Assembly: GCA_009760855.2 (NCBI GenBank)
Contig: WPIO01000003.1
Span: 655,001 to 719,000, forward strand
Length of the DNA stretch: 64,000 bases
Direction: 5' to 3'
From: Cristatella mucedo
Taxonomy: Eukaryota > Bryozoa > Phylactolaemata > Cristatellidae
Shown here: positions 52,701 through 63,895 of the stretch, one piece after another
How positions within the stretch are numbered: the stretch's first letter is position 1
How the letters are laid out: each line of letters begins with the position of its first letter
Notes under the pieces: generated by a model
Seen by the model: the letters and a program-made list of their open reading frames with translations, nothing else
What the model was told of the DNA's origin: nothing
Databases searched by the model: none
Position numbers and translations under genes: made by a program

Positions 52701-55700
52701 TATTAGACACAGAGCCAGTGTAGGTCAATAAGAAGCAATAAGATAAGATGTAATAAAGCAGTTACAACGTTCACAGTAGACAAACTTCCAAGCTGCATAG
52801 TTTGCCTGTAGGCGTCTTACTGAACAAAACAGAAGAAAACAGTCGTGTGTGACCCATTTTAATCGATGCTTTATTTAGTCTTCCCACCTAGGGGAAAGCA
52901 TAGCAACACTGGTTTGGTCTAGTGGTTAAGACGCTCGTCTCGAACGAAGTCAAGGAGAATGTGTTTGATGAACGAGGTCGCGGGCATAAGCCCCGTAGCG
53001 TACGTGAAGCACCCGAATAGAGATTAAGTTCTCTTAGGGCAAATAGAACTGAATTGTCTTTATATACTTTTTTTAACAACAAACCTTAGACAGGCTTGTA
53101 ACGATACGACTAACTAAACAGATCATCCAAAAGTAAGACTGCAACTAGACCAACTGGAGTGCTAGACCACAGCCTTCATATAATAGCACGCACACATGAG
53201 CACACACACACTAAACCCTTTTTTATGCTCCATGCTAAGTAATTAGCATTAGGTCGGCATGCTTCAGTTCTGGGAAACAATTGCTCTGCAATCACAAGTA
53301 TGGCAGCTACTCTTCACAAGTATACCTCCAGTAAATTCGTTGATTGCATCAGCAAGTGCATCGATTGATTCAATGTCAAGGTTGTTTGTGGGTTCATCCT
53401 ACAACACGTATGCATGATTGACCAACCATTCTTACAAAGACCCGTGCACCATTGTTCGAAGTCATGCTCTCTCAATAAAGCAGCAAATCAAGAACGTTTT
53501 AACACTAATAGTAGTTTCAGCACACTTTCTGCATTGCAACAATGCCGATCATTTGTTAATGTTAAAAAATAACACCAAATTTGCATAGCACCCTAAGAGA
53601 ACTTAATCTCATTCTAATCAGCTTACATACCTCTTACTTTCTTCCGGCTGTTGCAATCTAACATACGACCGGGCACATGCCTTTCGGTAGATCTAAAGCC
53701 CACACCGACTACCTCTGATGCTACATGCATTTAGCCACAGGTGAGCCATCTTTCTGATGCAGATACACAGCCTTAATTTTGTGATACACCCCTAACTCCT
53801 CATGGTATAATAGAGTTAAGGATACAGTTTACACATTTTTGAGCAACTACAAAGTCCACATGACTAATGCTTTTTTGCAACACTCGAGCCATCTTTCTCC
53901 TTGCTACGCCACTGATAACTAGTTATCTCAACTTTGCCACCAAAGGACTTCATCAAACGATCTAAGCACCCTAGGTTCAAGCAACTGGAGCAATCATTGA
54001 ACTGTATATGATGTATGATAACAACATTTTGATTTTGTTTCTCTTGCCGCAAATTGCAAAGTGCCTAGATATAGATTCAGTTCTCCAAGGTAGCTGTACA
54101 AACGACCTACAACAACTACTACTACTACTATTATTATCATTATTACTTCTATAATAGAAGTGCTTGGTACTTTCTTTGAAGTCCACTACCCCTTTAAACA
54201 ATGTATATAAAACTGCAGATAGTGGAAGCCACCTAAAACGCCCTCCCCGTGAAATGGAGCAAATAACACGACGACACAAACTAAGCAAATATATTACCAA
54301 TATGAGAACGTCCGGCTGTCGGCACGCGAGTTCTGCAAACGCCACTCTTGCTTTCTGTCCACCGGACAGGTCGCGATTCTTGATGGTGTGTGCATGGCCG
54401 GCTAGGCCGAATCGGCCGAGGGTCTTTCGACAGTCTTGATAATTCATGTCAAATAGCCTCTGAAAGCATGCACAAAAGCGGCTGAAGAATGAGCAGCAAG
54501 CAGTAAACACACTCCTAAAAGCGATAGGTATCAGCTCGTGCCGGCAAAAAAAGAGGAAAGAGTGAATGATGATCTTCTCATCAAGGAATTTAGTTCGGTG
54601 CGGTGCTTTAGTATTGGCATCTGTGATATCAGACAGCTGCAATCCTGCACACAGGTGCACAAGCCTAAGCTAAGCAAGTACGATAGGGCGACAAGGGCAC
54701 ATCAGGGTCTAATGCAGCCTTTTGCCACATAGTGAGACTCATGTGTACCAAATGCGACATTGACCGGTCTGCAAATTTCGCCAAACAATAAGACTTTCTA
54801 TTCAGCTTGGAGTGCTGCCCAAAGCTGAGCTGTCATTAAGAATAGAAGCATGGTCACGTGCTGGCTCAACGACATGCAAGCCTGCATTTAGTTGGTCAAA
54901 AAATAATAATATTCAAACATTTATATAACAATCTAAGAGAACCCTATTTCTAGGCACTGTACATATGCTGGCTGGAAGAAGCACGAAATTGGTTGTTAAT
55001 AGCATATGCAATCTCAGCTAGCACCAGCACAAAAAGGACAATTCACGTGGACACAGATATGGCTTTAACAAATGGGCAGGTGTTTGAATTCTATATCATT
55101 GTTGACAAGTCGTGGAATAACGCTATGCAAGTCGGAATGAGTTTCTTGGTTTCAGATCATAGCAACTGAAGGCACGGTCTTGTTAGAAGTTAGAGGCACA
55201 GCCAAACGACATGTGTTCAGTAGCAGATGGTAGCATAAGAAGCCTGATTAGAAAGAGGACCTGAGCAAGAGAATGGTGAGAACTACATAAGAGTTACAGA
55301 GGGTTGAAGTCGATAAACTGATTTATTGGAGCCATGTAATAAATACTGCAATGGTAATAACAATTCGTTCTCTCATAAGGTCAATGGTCTTGAATGCGGC
55401 ATTTTTTCAGCAAATAGCTGCGACTGAGATCACCGTGCACAATAATATTGGAGGACCTCTCGTTTGGGAGTTACCTCCACTACCAGGAACCCACATAAAA
55501 TGCTCATCAGATATGCTCTTGTCTCCCCACCAGTGCATGAGTAGTGATTAAAATTCACACACCAATGGCAAGCACTTACATGCACCTGCATTCATGCAAC
55601 TGCATTCATGTCATATACCAGGATTCGGCTCGAGAATGTATGTGAAAGCTTGAAACCGGTACTATAAGGTGTACTGAATACACCGAAGAAACTGCAGCTT

Positions 55701-57806
55701 CAGTAGCTAAATCCGTAAAGCACAAGACCGGGTACCTGCTCGACGAAAAAATTATTTTTTGGGTACATGGTCCTACGGTAGATAGCCTGTGATTCACGTG
55801 TTATTAAAAAATGGCTACGCAATACATGCATAGTTAAGTTGGTGCCACAGAGTAGGATTTATCGTTAGCAATATGTGTAAACAACAGAGCCTATGCTTGA
55901 CACGGTGACTCACATTCATATATTCTACTGGAGATTCGTTCAGATTCAGTTGATCGGCTGAGTGCTGATCATACTTCCCAATGCGAAGCCTGTGGTTTCT
56001 GATAATTTCACCAGTCAACTGCAATAATAATAATGCACTTGATAAAGCGCCCTCGGAGAACTCACTCTCTCTAGGCGCTTTAGATTTGCTGCAAAGGGAA
56101 ATGCAATTGAATGGTGAGTAATATCATGCAAAACATAACCAATCCAAGATTTTAAACTAGATTTTAGTACAGAATAAAAAAATAAGTTCGTATCCACAAT
56201 ACTAAAAGTAGCTGCACTTTGAATCTAACTCCATAAAAACATGCTTCGAGCTTACAATAGCTGTTTGCTTTGACCACGGAATTCATGCAGCTGTAGAAAT
56301 GAACATCTAATGCGGTGCACACAATGCATAGCAATGTCTACCTTCTGCTCCTTCATTCAGCTCATTCTGCTGCAAAAATAAAATGACTAATGCAAAGCAA
56401 TTGCATCCTTGCACAGGTGCAAGAGCTCAGCCTACGATTCAGCAATAGTCACCGGTAGTTAACCAGATACAACAGCCAAATTCAAGAATTATGACAAGTT
56501 GCTTGATTCAATCTATCTGTTTGGTATCCAACAGATGGGAAGAGACCGAATCAGAACGCGACTACTGCCGGTCAGAATAATGCTTCATATATATTCTATC
56601 CAAAGGCGAACAGTTTCGAGCTTTTTTACAATACTGATATGATTGCTAGACGTTTTTCACAAGCATGTGGCAATTTTCCTCACATTGCAACATCTTTTCT
56701 CATCCACATTTTTAGGCTGCCATAGGACGACCGAACATAATTCACTTCTTTTGGCTGACTTAGCAGCCTCGTGTCTCTTTTAGTTACTAATGTTGAGTGT
56801 TCACATGCCTCACTAGCAACCCCAGCTGATCACACTGACTAACCTACAAAAGATAAGTGTTTTAGTTGCAAAACGGTAGACACTGAATTACAAAAAATGT
56901 ACCAACGGTGCTTTGAAACTCGTGTTAGTGCATAGCAGTAATTGAGACAACACACAACTCCTAACCCATTACGAGTAGGTTTTATTGTTTATACCAATGC
57001 TGCTCAACAAAGGACTGTGCTTATCTAATTTAAAATTTGCAGAGGACACAACTAATGTTAATATAGTAACAACAGCAATAATAATATTAGCATATAGCAC
57101 TCCTACAAAACCAGCTTGCTTTCTGGATGCTTTGCATATGCTGCAAAGGAAGCATGTCAACTGGATAGTCACAGCATGCAAATTAACAGATCACACAAGC
57201 ACACAAAGTTTTAGATTTGCGACTGCTGCACCCAGGGTGCTTTTAAGGATTTACTGAATGGGCGATCGCTTGGAGAAGTCAGGGACCCAAGCTCTAACGG
57301 CATGTTAACAGCTCTTAGTTCAAGCGGAAATATGGAATCCCGGTTTCCTTTGCCACGATCACCCTATGACAATATTTATTCATTCTAGTGTCATCACCTC
57401 CCAACATATAGCAAGCAGCTTCTTCTTATATCTGTTGGACTAGTTTGTTTCACAGGCCTTTAGTTTAGTCAGCTTGCTGAAATTTAACCTCAACGCACAG
57501 CTTTTCACTTACAACTAGAGAAGCATTGCATAGAACTATAACTGCTCAAAATCAAGTTGAACCTAATAGGATTTTGGATAAAACATATTTCACAAGGATA
57601 GATACGATGAACTGGTTGACAACCACCGGGCATGCCTAGCTTGCACATACGTACATGGCCAATATGAAGGTGACACGTGTAAGGTAATATGAAAAAGCAA
57701 GCACAAACTAGAACAGGATAAAGGATATAAGGATAGACACATAGCTATGAAGATATAAGAATACACCAAGCAGAAGAATAAGTAGTCAACGAGGGATCCA
57801 AATCCG

Positions 57807-57855
<49 letters not shown>

Positions 57856-58278
57856 CAAACTGATCAGCTGCCAGAAAGTTGGCAAGTGGAAAAGATATCC
57901 AAGCTCATCTGTGATCAGTATGGTTGTCCACGTGACTGCTTATACACATCACATGATCCTTTAGTTGTTACACCCCAACTGACAGTATTCCAAAATTACT
58001 ACTGAAATCCGATCCATCAGAAATGGCACACGACCTAGATCACACAGCTTTCCAGCTGTCGGCAAAGTACAGTACAAAATGATGAAAAAGGATGGTGCAA
58101 AAATATAGACAGGTGTAAAAAAATACCCGACGTGTCACATAGGCTGTGCTCTTAATCTCTGTTGAAAGTGGGGTATTCAATAACTTATAGAATAGCGATT
58201 CTACAGGGAATGCAATGCCAGAACGATTTGAGGTTAAAATCTATACTGATTGCAATGTACACACACACACACACACGC

Positions 58279-58350
<72 letters not shown>

Positions 58351-58826
58351 ATTGCAACCTACAATATAGATGTACTTGCACCTAAAGAGATTTACTAGAA
58401 CAGGATAAAGGATATAAGGATAGACACATAGCTATGAAGATATAAGAATACACCAAGCAGAAGAATAAGTAGTCAACGAGGGATCCAAATCCGTTTTACA
58501 ATACACACTTGAAAATAGAACTGGGAGATCTCAAACCAAGTCAAAAGGCTTATGCGAGCTCATAACGACAACAGTAAAAGTTTGACTTACAGGTTGCAAG
58601 TTGCTAAGGAGCAGCTTCAAAAAGGTTGACTTGCCGACACCATTAGGGCCCACGATGGCCACTACAAAAGCACGAGCATGAAAATGACCAAGTGGCAGTA
58701 GTAAACTGGCCCCGAAGTAAGGTTTAAGACAGAGATAAGCAACTCAAACATGATGCAACCAATAGAGCCAGCACGCTCGCGCGAGCTGGCACACAGACAC
58801 AGACACCGACACCGACGCACGCACGT

Positions 58827-58895
<69 letters not shown>

Positions 58896-60387
58896 GAATA
58901 CGCAGACACACACACACACGGTCGCACACAAGAGGCACACGCACACATAAGGGTACATGCAAAAACACAGGGACATACATATAGCTAAGATTTAACAAGA
59001 ACCAAGCTTGACTAAGACGAGCTACATCCCAGAGATTCATCAGGTTACAGTGTTTCCGGTGCTGCAAACTTCTCATGCCAGCTCATCGGCACAAGTCGTG
59101 CATCACGTTTTGACTTGTCAATAACTGTAAGCTGTATGCAACATGCCCAGTTTTGAATGAGAGTGATAGCGCTCGAATTACCTTTTGGAGCCATTTCAGT
59201 GCATGCAAACTATACCGGTTGTCACTCGCACTATCACAAAAAGTCTTCTATGCCATCTACTTTGACCTTTTAACAATTTCTGGCATCATAATATCAATTC
59301 TGCTGTGGCCAAAGAGAATGGAAGCATATTTGTGCAAGGTAACAGCCTGGCACCTTTGCAGTGTTGTACGTGACCCTGGAGGTCTACTCATTCATTCGTC
59401 ATGTCGCCAATCTTTAGTGCCCACACAGTTGCCCACGACTGATACACAATCTCATGCTGGTGCCTCAGAACCCATATGTGTCACTTGAGTGACAACAGCA
59501 GAGCCTGACTGTGCTGATGCAGCTTAACTTAAGCAGCTTGACAATAACACGTTTAGAGAACAAGGGCACTACCACTGCGTTGGATGCTGTGTACACACCT
59601 AGGCAACAGTCTCTACTTTTTGAACACACTAAAATTCCTTACTCTAATGATCAAAAATACTAAATAATAAATATGAACTAGCCACTATGTTCACAGCTAG
59701 GCCAACTTAGGTGACTAATTATTTGTAGAGAACTGGCTAACATTGGTCGGCTAATTTCACTTAACACCAATCCCAAGGGGCCACAGTTAAGCAACTAGCA
59801 GCACTACAGTACTTTTTAGTCGTGTTTCACAGGTGTGCATTGGCACACCAAGTCCTGGCTTAGGCAGCAGCAGTCATTCCACACTGATGCGTGTTGGCCA
59901 TTATACTCTCTTTAAGGGAAAGGCCTGCAGAAAGGCTGTGGCCAGGCATCGTAGATAGTACTTTTAACTGCATACCTCCGCGGCTTTTCACATACTATAT
60001 TAGAAGCTCCCATTCAAAAAATGTAGCAGAATCAGATCAAATTCGGTCAAAGAGACAACAGTCACAGCTGGATAAGTTTTGAGGAAGAGCGTAGTAGTAG
60101 GGCTAGGTAATATGGACTGCTGATGCTTTCCTGAAGTCGACTCCTACTACCATGGTTTTCCGTTCACACTTTTCATTCAGCAGCCTTCAAATAGGAGCCA
60201 TCTATTCTCTCTACATTGTTCTAACCATCAGTGATTGCAAGAATAAGCTTGTATTGCTTATCGCCAACTAAGCAATTATTGATGCCGAATCTTTTATAAG
60301 ATCACTGCTTACCACGTGAAGACATGTCTATTCCGAAATTGACGTCTTTAAAAAGCAGAGGATGTCCCGCATAACCAAAGTCAACGG
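49776..60387 (-). CDS. ABCF1: ABCF1-like ABC ATPase, six C-terminal exons
   Basis: Exons, in gene order: 60313-60387, 58591-58661, 55914-56018, 54298-54459, 53326-53398, 49776-49945. All have GT-AG borders and matching phases. Together they encode the second ABC cassette and C-terminus of an ABCF protein: [19 protein letters not shown], Walker [28 protein letters not shown], the signature [11 protein letters not shown], Walker B ending in [16 protein letters not shown], the switch [10 protein letters not shown], then WVVEH and DDYRREIL before the stop at 49776. ABCF1 has no membrane domain; it binds ribosomes and eIF2 and acts in translation initiation. Upstream exons (first cassette, N-terminus) must lie beyond 60.4 kb or outside the window. 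Introns are packed with LINE and SINE debris. Confidence 0.9.
50990..51700 (+). pseudogene. Decayed LINE reverse transcriptase, plus strand
   Basis: Plus-strand fragments in several frames keep the RT order [13 protein letters not shown], a DEFDTLDH-like block, WFKSYL, a GVPQGS-like block, a degraded catalytic YADD region (about 51430-51470), and then [17 protein letters not shown] after a break. A LINE tail of the other family (51478-51590, minus strand) is inserted at the break. It belongs to a related but different and older L2/CR1-type family. Confidence 0.7.
51478..51590 (-). mobile_element. LINE 3' tail fragment
   Basis: (ATA/ATG)n tail at 51470-51500, then rc of the GCACCCTCAGAGAACT and CTTTCTAGGAGCTTTACA motifs. 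Only about 110 bp of the LINE 3' end is present, a severely 5'-truncated insertion. Confidence 0.75.
52130..52830 (-). mobile_element. Decayed LINE copy or copies
   Basis: Two tails of the family (about 52135-52200 and 52300-52360), followed by 52483-52830. This last segment keeps the ORF2 C-terminal block [14 protein letters not shown] and [12 protein letters not shown] in minus orientation, with many changes. Old insertions in the ABCF1 intron. Confidence 0.65.
52905..53070 (+). mobile_element. tRNA-derived SINE copy, plus orientation
   Basis: The A-box region is tggtctagtggttaagacg (52915-52933), the B-box region ggtcgcgggcataagcccc (52976-52994), and the tail gagattaagttctcttagggc (53021-53041), then an AT-rich end. 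About 40 bp is inserted between the A and B parts. Confidence 0.8.
53570..53640 (-). mobile_element. SINE or LINE tail remnant
   Basis: Contains rc of the shared tail (gcataccctaagag-like, 53586-53615). Too short to tell SINE from LINE. Confidence 0.4.
54890..55330 (-). mobile_element. Decayed LINE 3' region
   Basis: An (AAT)n-type tail at 54899-54910, then a degraded tail stem, then sequence resembling the C-terminal ORF2 region of the 10421-12467 copy (motifs around ggcacggtct, 55170). Strongly diverged. Confidence 0.5.
56020..56130 (-). mobile_element. LINE 3' tail fragment next to an ABCF1 exon
   Basis: Tail (aataataataatgcacttgataaag) begins two bases from the acceptor of exon 55914-56018. 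The (TTATT) tail on the minus strand therefore lies directly upstream of the acceptor AG and supplies part of the polypyrimidine region. Confidence 0.75.
56131..57700. other. ABCF1 intron, mostly featureless
   Basis: Apart from a weak LINE-tail-like remnant at 57080-57150 there is no recognisable feature on either strand. Confidence 0.45.
57808..57852. repeat. (TA)n microsatellite
   Basis: A pure TA run immediately after the first copy of the 101-bp repeat. Confidence 0.9.
58258..58348. repeat. (CA)n microsatellite
   Basis: A CA run with a few CG interruptions. The His/Thr-repeat frame over it is not a gene. Confidence 0.95.
58788..58945. repeat. (CA)n microsatellite with CG-rich edge
   Basis: Degenerate acacagacaccgac units lead into a pure CA run (58832-58893), then interrupted CA. 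The Cys/Val-repeat frames on the minus strand are artefacts. Confidence 0.95.
58950..60312. other. ABCF1 intron, no gene seen
   Basis: No exon or repeat could be supported between the CA repeat and the exon at 60313. The plus-strand frame 59153-59488 has no protein-like features. Confidence 0.45.
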
Positions 60388-61360
60388 CTGCAATGCAGAA
60401 AAATATCCAGTTCATAATCAGCGACAAGGGAACTGCAGGTGGCTGCCAACACTATGTATTACATAACTGCTGAGGCATTGTTCATTAAATCTGAAAAAAT
60501 GCACGAGAGACTGGCTGAATTTGAAGTCTGCTGCATGGTAACCACACAATAAGCTCTGCTGAGGCATACAGGTGGCCTACTATAAGAGGGCTTGCACAGA
60601 TAGCCACATCAGAAACACAACGCACGATGCTCTAAGAAAACCAGATGGAGTAAAACAGAGTATAGCCTCCCATTAACAGCCAACGACTGCTGAAAAAATC
60701 TACAGCAGCCACAAATAAATCAAGAGTTTGCATAACAGTAAATGGCCAACAAGGTTAGCATCGAATGACAAAGGTATGTTGTATGCTCATGAAGTGCTAC
60801 ACAGCCAAATACACGGATCTGAGCAGTGTGGCAAAATATTTAGTCAGTACCGTTCAGTCAGGTGATTGCATAGGTTGCCGGCTTTCAAATGGGTATTAAT
60901 AAAAAAGAACTTGATGCACACAATGTATACATGCTTGAATCAATGGCCAGCCAGAACAAGGTACTATCACACCCCATTGCAGCACCACAGCTTGAAACCT
61001 GTTTCTTAGCCTAGGGATACTTGCTCATTGCAACTGAAGACACGGATTCGATTCCTGCGGCAAGCTTTGTTGCCCACTGCAAGGGAGACTACAGACAACA
61101 ACAGTCAAAGCTGCATTTACACTGTCAAACATTTGAATGACCAGCGCAGCTTAAAGCCTGTAATACTCGTGATGCTCTTTGATGCACGTGGCTAACTTCG
61201 CTTGATGACAATGCTGGTTTGAGGGACGGTCGTACATTAAAAAACCTTGACCATGAGGTTTGAACATAAATGAGGCTATTCGAATCATGAACATTCATAA
61301 ATCAATCATGCTGAACAAGTCTACAGAATATAGGCATGGCAGATTCAACAGCCTCATAAG
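60388..61360. other. ABCF1 upstream intron, no gene seen
   Basis: The exon preceding 60313-60387 was not found here. A tRNA-like B-box segment near 61045-61060 is too degenerate to call. Confidence 0.35.
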
Positions 61361-61364
61361 AGGC

Positions 61365-61475
61365 TTAGTAGCTTACACCACTACTTTCAGTGGCCAACAT
61401 AGGATCGCCTCACGGCAGAACTTCAGCCCACGACCTGGGTCGTGAAGAGCCTTAACCATGGGCTAAGATCCAGGG
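61365..61475 (-). mobile_element. SINE head remnant
   Basis: rc of cttcagcccacgacctgg and gagccttaaccatgggctaa gives recognisable B- and A-box regions of the SINE. The tail is missing. Confidence 0.5.
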
Positions 61476-61746
61476 ACGGCCCAATGCATTATAACTTCAG
61501 GCTAAAAGCAGTGATGTGACACCTGCCTATTGACACTAACACTCATTGATGACTGAATAAATTTAAAAAGGAATTCTGTTGACCCGTGTGATCCCAAACT
61601 GTGAAGCATCAGCAGCTGCAAAAATCTGTACAAGCACCGAAAAGGAGTCAAAGAAGCAGAGTAACACTCGACATCCTTGTCGTACTTAAATGTAGTGTCA
61701 TGCATATTGCGCTAGGCCAGCAAAGGGCAGAGGTAGCTGGCTCGAA

Positions 61747-61782
61747 GAGTCGGTCATCGGCTAGACAGCCGATGACCGACTC
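61747..61782. repeat. Perfect 16-bp-arm hairpin
   Basis: gagtcggtcatcggct, a 4-base loop (agac), then its exact reverse complement. The surroundings are GC-rich relative to the region. Confidence 0.92.
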
Positions 61783-61974
61783 GCACGGCCCCAGCGTGGT
61801 GCGTCGCCAGCAGGGACGCAATGGCTGGCCAAGGGAGTTTGGCTGGTTAGCAATCATACTCGGAGGATAGCCTCTCCCAAGGAGCTGTGCTGAGCCTCAA
61901 CTCACTACGGAATTTTTAACAGTTAATAATGTAATGTATTTTTGTCTTTAACTCCACTAAGCCATAAAGACTAG

Positions 61975-62404
61975 GTGGGCGTTATGCACAAGAGTTTTGT
62001 ATAGCGCACTCACAGCCTAAGTGGCTTTCGGTAGCCAACAGACTTCCTCTCACGAAACAAAGAGAAAGTGGCAACTAAGAGAAAGTGGGAAGCATAGCAG
62101 AGTCAGGAGAACAATCGAGGTAGTGAGTAGCATGGAAGTAGCAGCTCAGGACCACTGAAAAGAATGAGCCATAGCCGGCAGTAGGAGAGTAGTTGTCGTT
62201 GTGTAAGAATTGTGGAAGCGAGTTCCACAGTCTAGGACCTGCGGAGCTAAAGCTTCTTTTGCCAACGGTCTTTAAGTGGAGGAATGGAACAGCTAATTTA
62301 CTGTCCACACAGGACCCGAGGGCGCGAGGAGGCTGAAACTGGTGCAGCAGTTCAGCCACGTACGAAAGAGCAAAGTCGTCACAGAGGGCCTTGTTGATCA
62401 GCAT
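61975..62404 (-). mobile_element. LINE ORF2 C-terminal remnant, different family
   Basis: A minus-strand frame of 109 codons (62075-62404) with LAVPFLHLKTVGKRSFSSAGPRLWNSLP. This is the conserved C-terminal block of CR1/L2-type ORF2 (compare IPRTNLKSFGDRAFSSYAP..WNSLP in the main family). It ends in a polyadenylation-like AT end at about 61975. A third LINE lineage in this window. Confidence 0.75.
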
Positions 62405-62589
62405 TAGAACTTATACTAGTAATAATAATCATAAGAAATAATTATAGCTCTCCAAGGTCTATAATAATAATAATAATAATATATTAATGCACTTGGCGAA
62501 GTGCCTCAGAGAACTCAATCTCTCTCTAGATGCTTTACATTTGCTGCAAAGGGAAATGCAATTGAATGGTGAGTAATATCATGCTTGAT

Positions 62590-62870
62590 AAAAAACGCAG
62601 TTGTTTATCAAGCTTTAAATGTGGTCAAGTTAAATGTCACGTTAAATGTCAAATTAAATGTCACGCTAAATGTTAAATGTCACGTTAAATGTTAAATGTC
62701 ATGTCAAGTTAAGTTAAATGTGGTCAACAAATCAAGTCAAGCTAAATTAAATAAATTCAAGTTAAATCAAATAACAAGTCAAATTAAAAATAAAGATAAA
62801 TCAAACAAAGTCAAGTTAAATGTGGTTAAGTTAAATGTGGTCAGTTAAATGTCACGTTAAATGTGATCAA
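62590..62870. repeat. Irregular tandem array of gttaaatgtggtcaa-type units
   Basis: About 280 bp of variants of ttaaatgtcacg, ttaaatgtggtcaa and aagttaaat. The same motif occurs once in the intact LINE (about 10695-10715, ttttaaatgtggtcaggtcag), so the array expanded from LINE sequence. Confidence 0.85.
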
Positions 62871-63145
62871 GTCAGGGGATGTTCTGACGCAAGTCGGGAG
62901 GGAGTTCCAGGCTTTGGGAGCATACGAACTACATGCACGGTCTCTAAAGGATTTCAGGTTTGTACGAGGAATTGGCAGACTGTTGGATTCCGAAAAGCAG
63001 GTGGTACTATGCTTGGCCCGGGGGGGAAGTAGATCTGAGAGATAGGCTGGAGCCAAACAATGAAGTGACCTAAAAGTGAGCGACAAAACCTTGAAGTCGA
63101 TCCGTTGCTTGACTGATAGCCAACTGCGATGCTCACGACAGACAA

Positions 63146-63295
63146 TAATGTAATTCATTTTTAATATAATTCATTTAAATAGCGCCCCAAGAGAACTTAA
63201 TCTCTATTCAGGTGCTTCACATATGCCTCAGGGCTTAATCCCACGACCTCAGTCAGACCTTGATCTGGGTGAGCACCTTATCCACTAGACCAAAT
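63146..63295 (-). mobile_element. tRNA-derived SINE with 7-bp target duplication
   Basis: A full-length copy of 150 bp inside the LINE, flanked by cagacaa at 63139-63145 and 63296-63302. Without it the LINE sequence is continuous (compare 11010-11040). The minus-strand head has the A box (tagtggataaggtgctc region) and B box (rc of ttaatcccacgacctc region). The tail is the LINE-like stem with an AT-rich end. Confidence 0.92.
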
Positions 63296-63895
63296 CAGAC
63301 AAGCCTAGCTGCAGAGTTTTGCACCAGCTACAATCACCTGATCGCACATATCAGTAGGCCAGTAAGCAGTGGGTTGCAGACGTGATGTCGAGAGTCGAGA
63401 CGGGATGTCACGAATGCATAGACCAACTTAGACGTGGTATCCTTAACTAAACAAGCACGAATTATAGCAATGTTATGTATCTGAAAGTAGGCAGATTTGA
63501 CTATGTATCTGAAAGTAGGCAGATTTGACTGTGGAGCTGATGTGGTCGTCTAACGAGAGATCGCTTTGGAACAGGACAACTAGATTTCGAGCTGATTCAA
63601 CAGGAGATGCTGGCAAAGCCAATTTTGAGCGTCAGCCTTTCCAATTTCTGAATCACACCGGGTTTGCCCATAAATAGTAAGTTAGTTTTATCATCGTTTA
63701 GTTTTAGAAAACTTGAGTTGAGAGAATTTGAGGTGCTCGAAGGGTGGGAGGGATCAAAGCTAAGGTACAACTGAGTGTCATCCGCATAGAAGTGAAAGCC
63801 TAGATTGTGCTTGGCAATCACACCAGCAAGAGGGAGAGTATAAACCGTGAAAAGAACCAGACCTAGAACGGAGCCCTGAGGTACCCCATATTTAA

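Larger units (their letters stand above)
49946..53325. other. ABCF1 intron with repeat debris
   Basis: About 3.4 kb between the last two ABCF1-like exons. It contains an RT remnant, a LINE tail, LINE remnants and a SINE (annotated separately). 50000-50980 shows no recognisable feature. Confidence 0.6.
57707..58494. repeat. Perfect 101-bp direct repeat
   Basis: 57707-57807 and 58394-58494 are identical over 101 bp (start actagaacagg, end atccaaatccgt). They flank 586 bp holding a TA run and a CA run. No transposon features are seen. Confidence 0.93.
62460..63895 (-). mobile_element. LINE copy of the main family, broken by a SINE and a satellite-like expansion
   Basis: (ATT)n tail at 62461-62485, the shared tail stem (62503-62540), then a repeat expansion (62590-62870). 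ORF2 C-terminal coding sequence (62860-63140, with VKQRIDFKVLSLTFRSLH) follows, the SINE at 63146-63295, then RT sequence up to about 63890 including [10 protein letters not shown]. Several frameshifts and one 28-bp tandem duplication (63477-63532). It stops at about 63893, where other repeat-like sequence begins. Confidence 0.85.

Noticed and set aside
58662-59076. Several overlapping Cys/Val- or His/Thr-rich frames
   Set aside because: Artefacts of the CA microsatellite; no other coding signal.
61010-61085. tRNA-like segment with a B-box-like ggattcgattcc
   Set aside because: The A box and stems could not be matched; no family copies seen.
63146-63295. tRNA gene
   Set aside because: A- and B-box-like segments are present, but the copy is a SINE: no full cloverleaf, shared LINE tail and target duplication.
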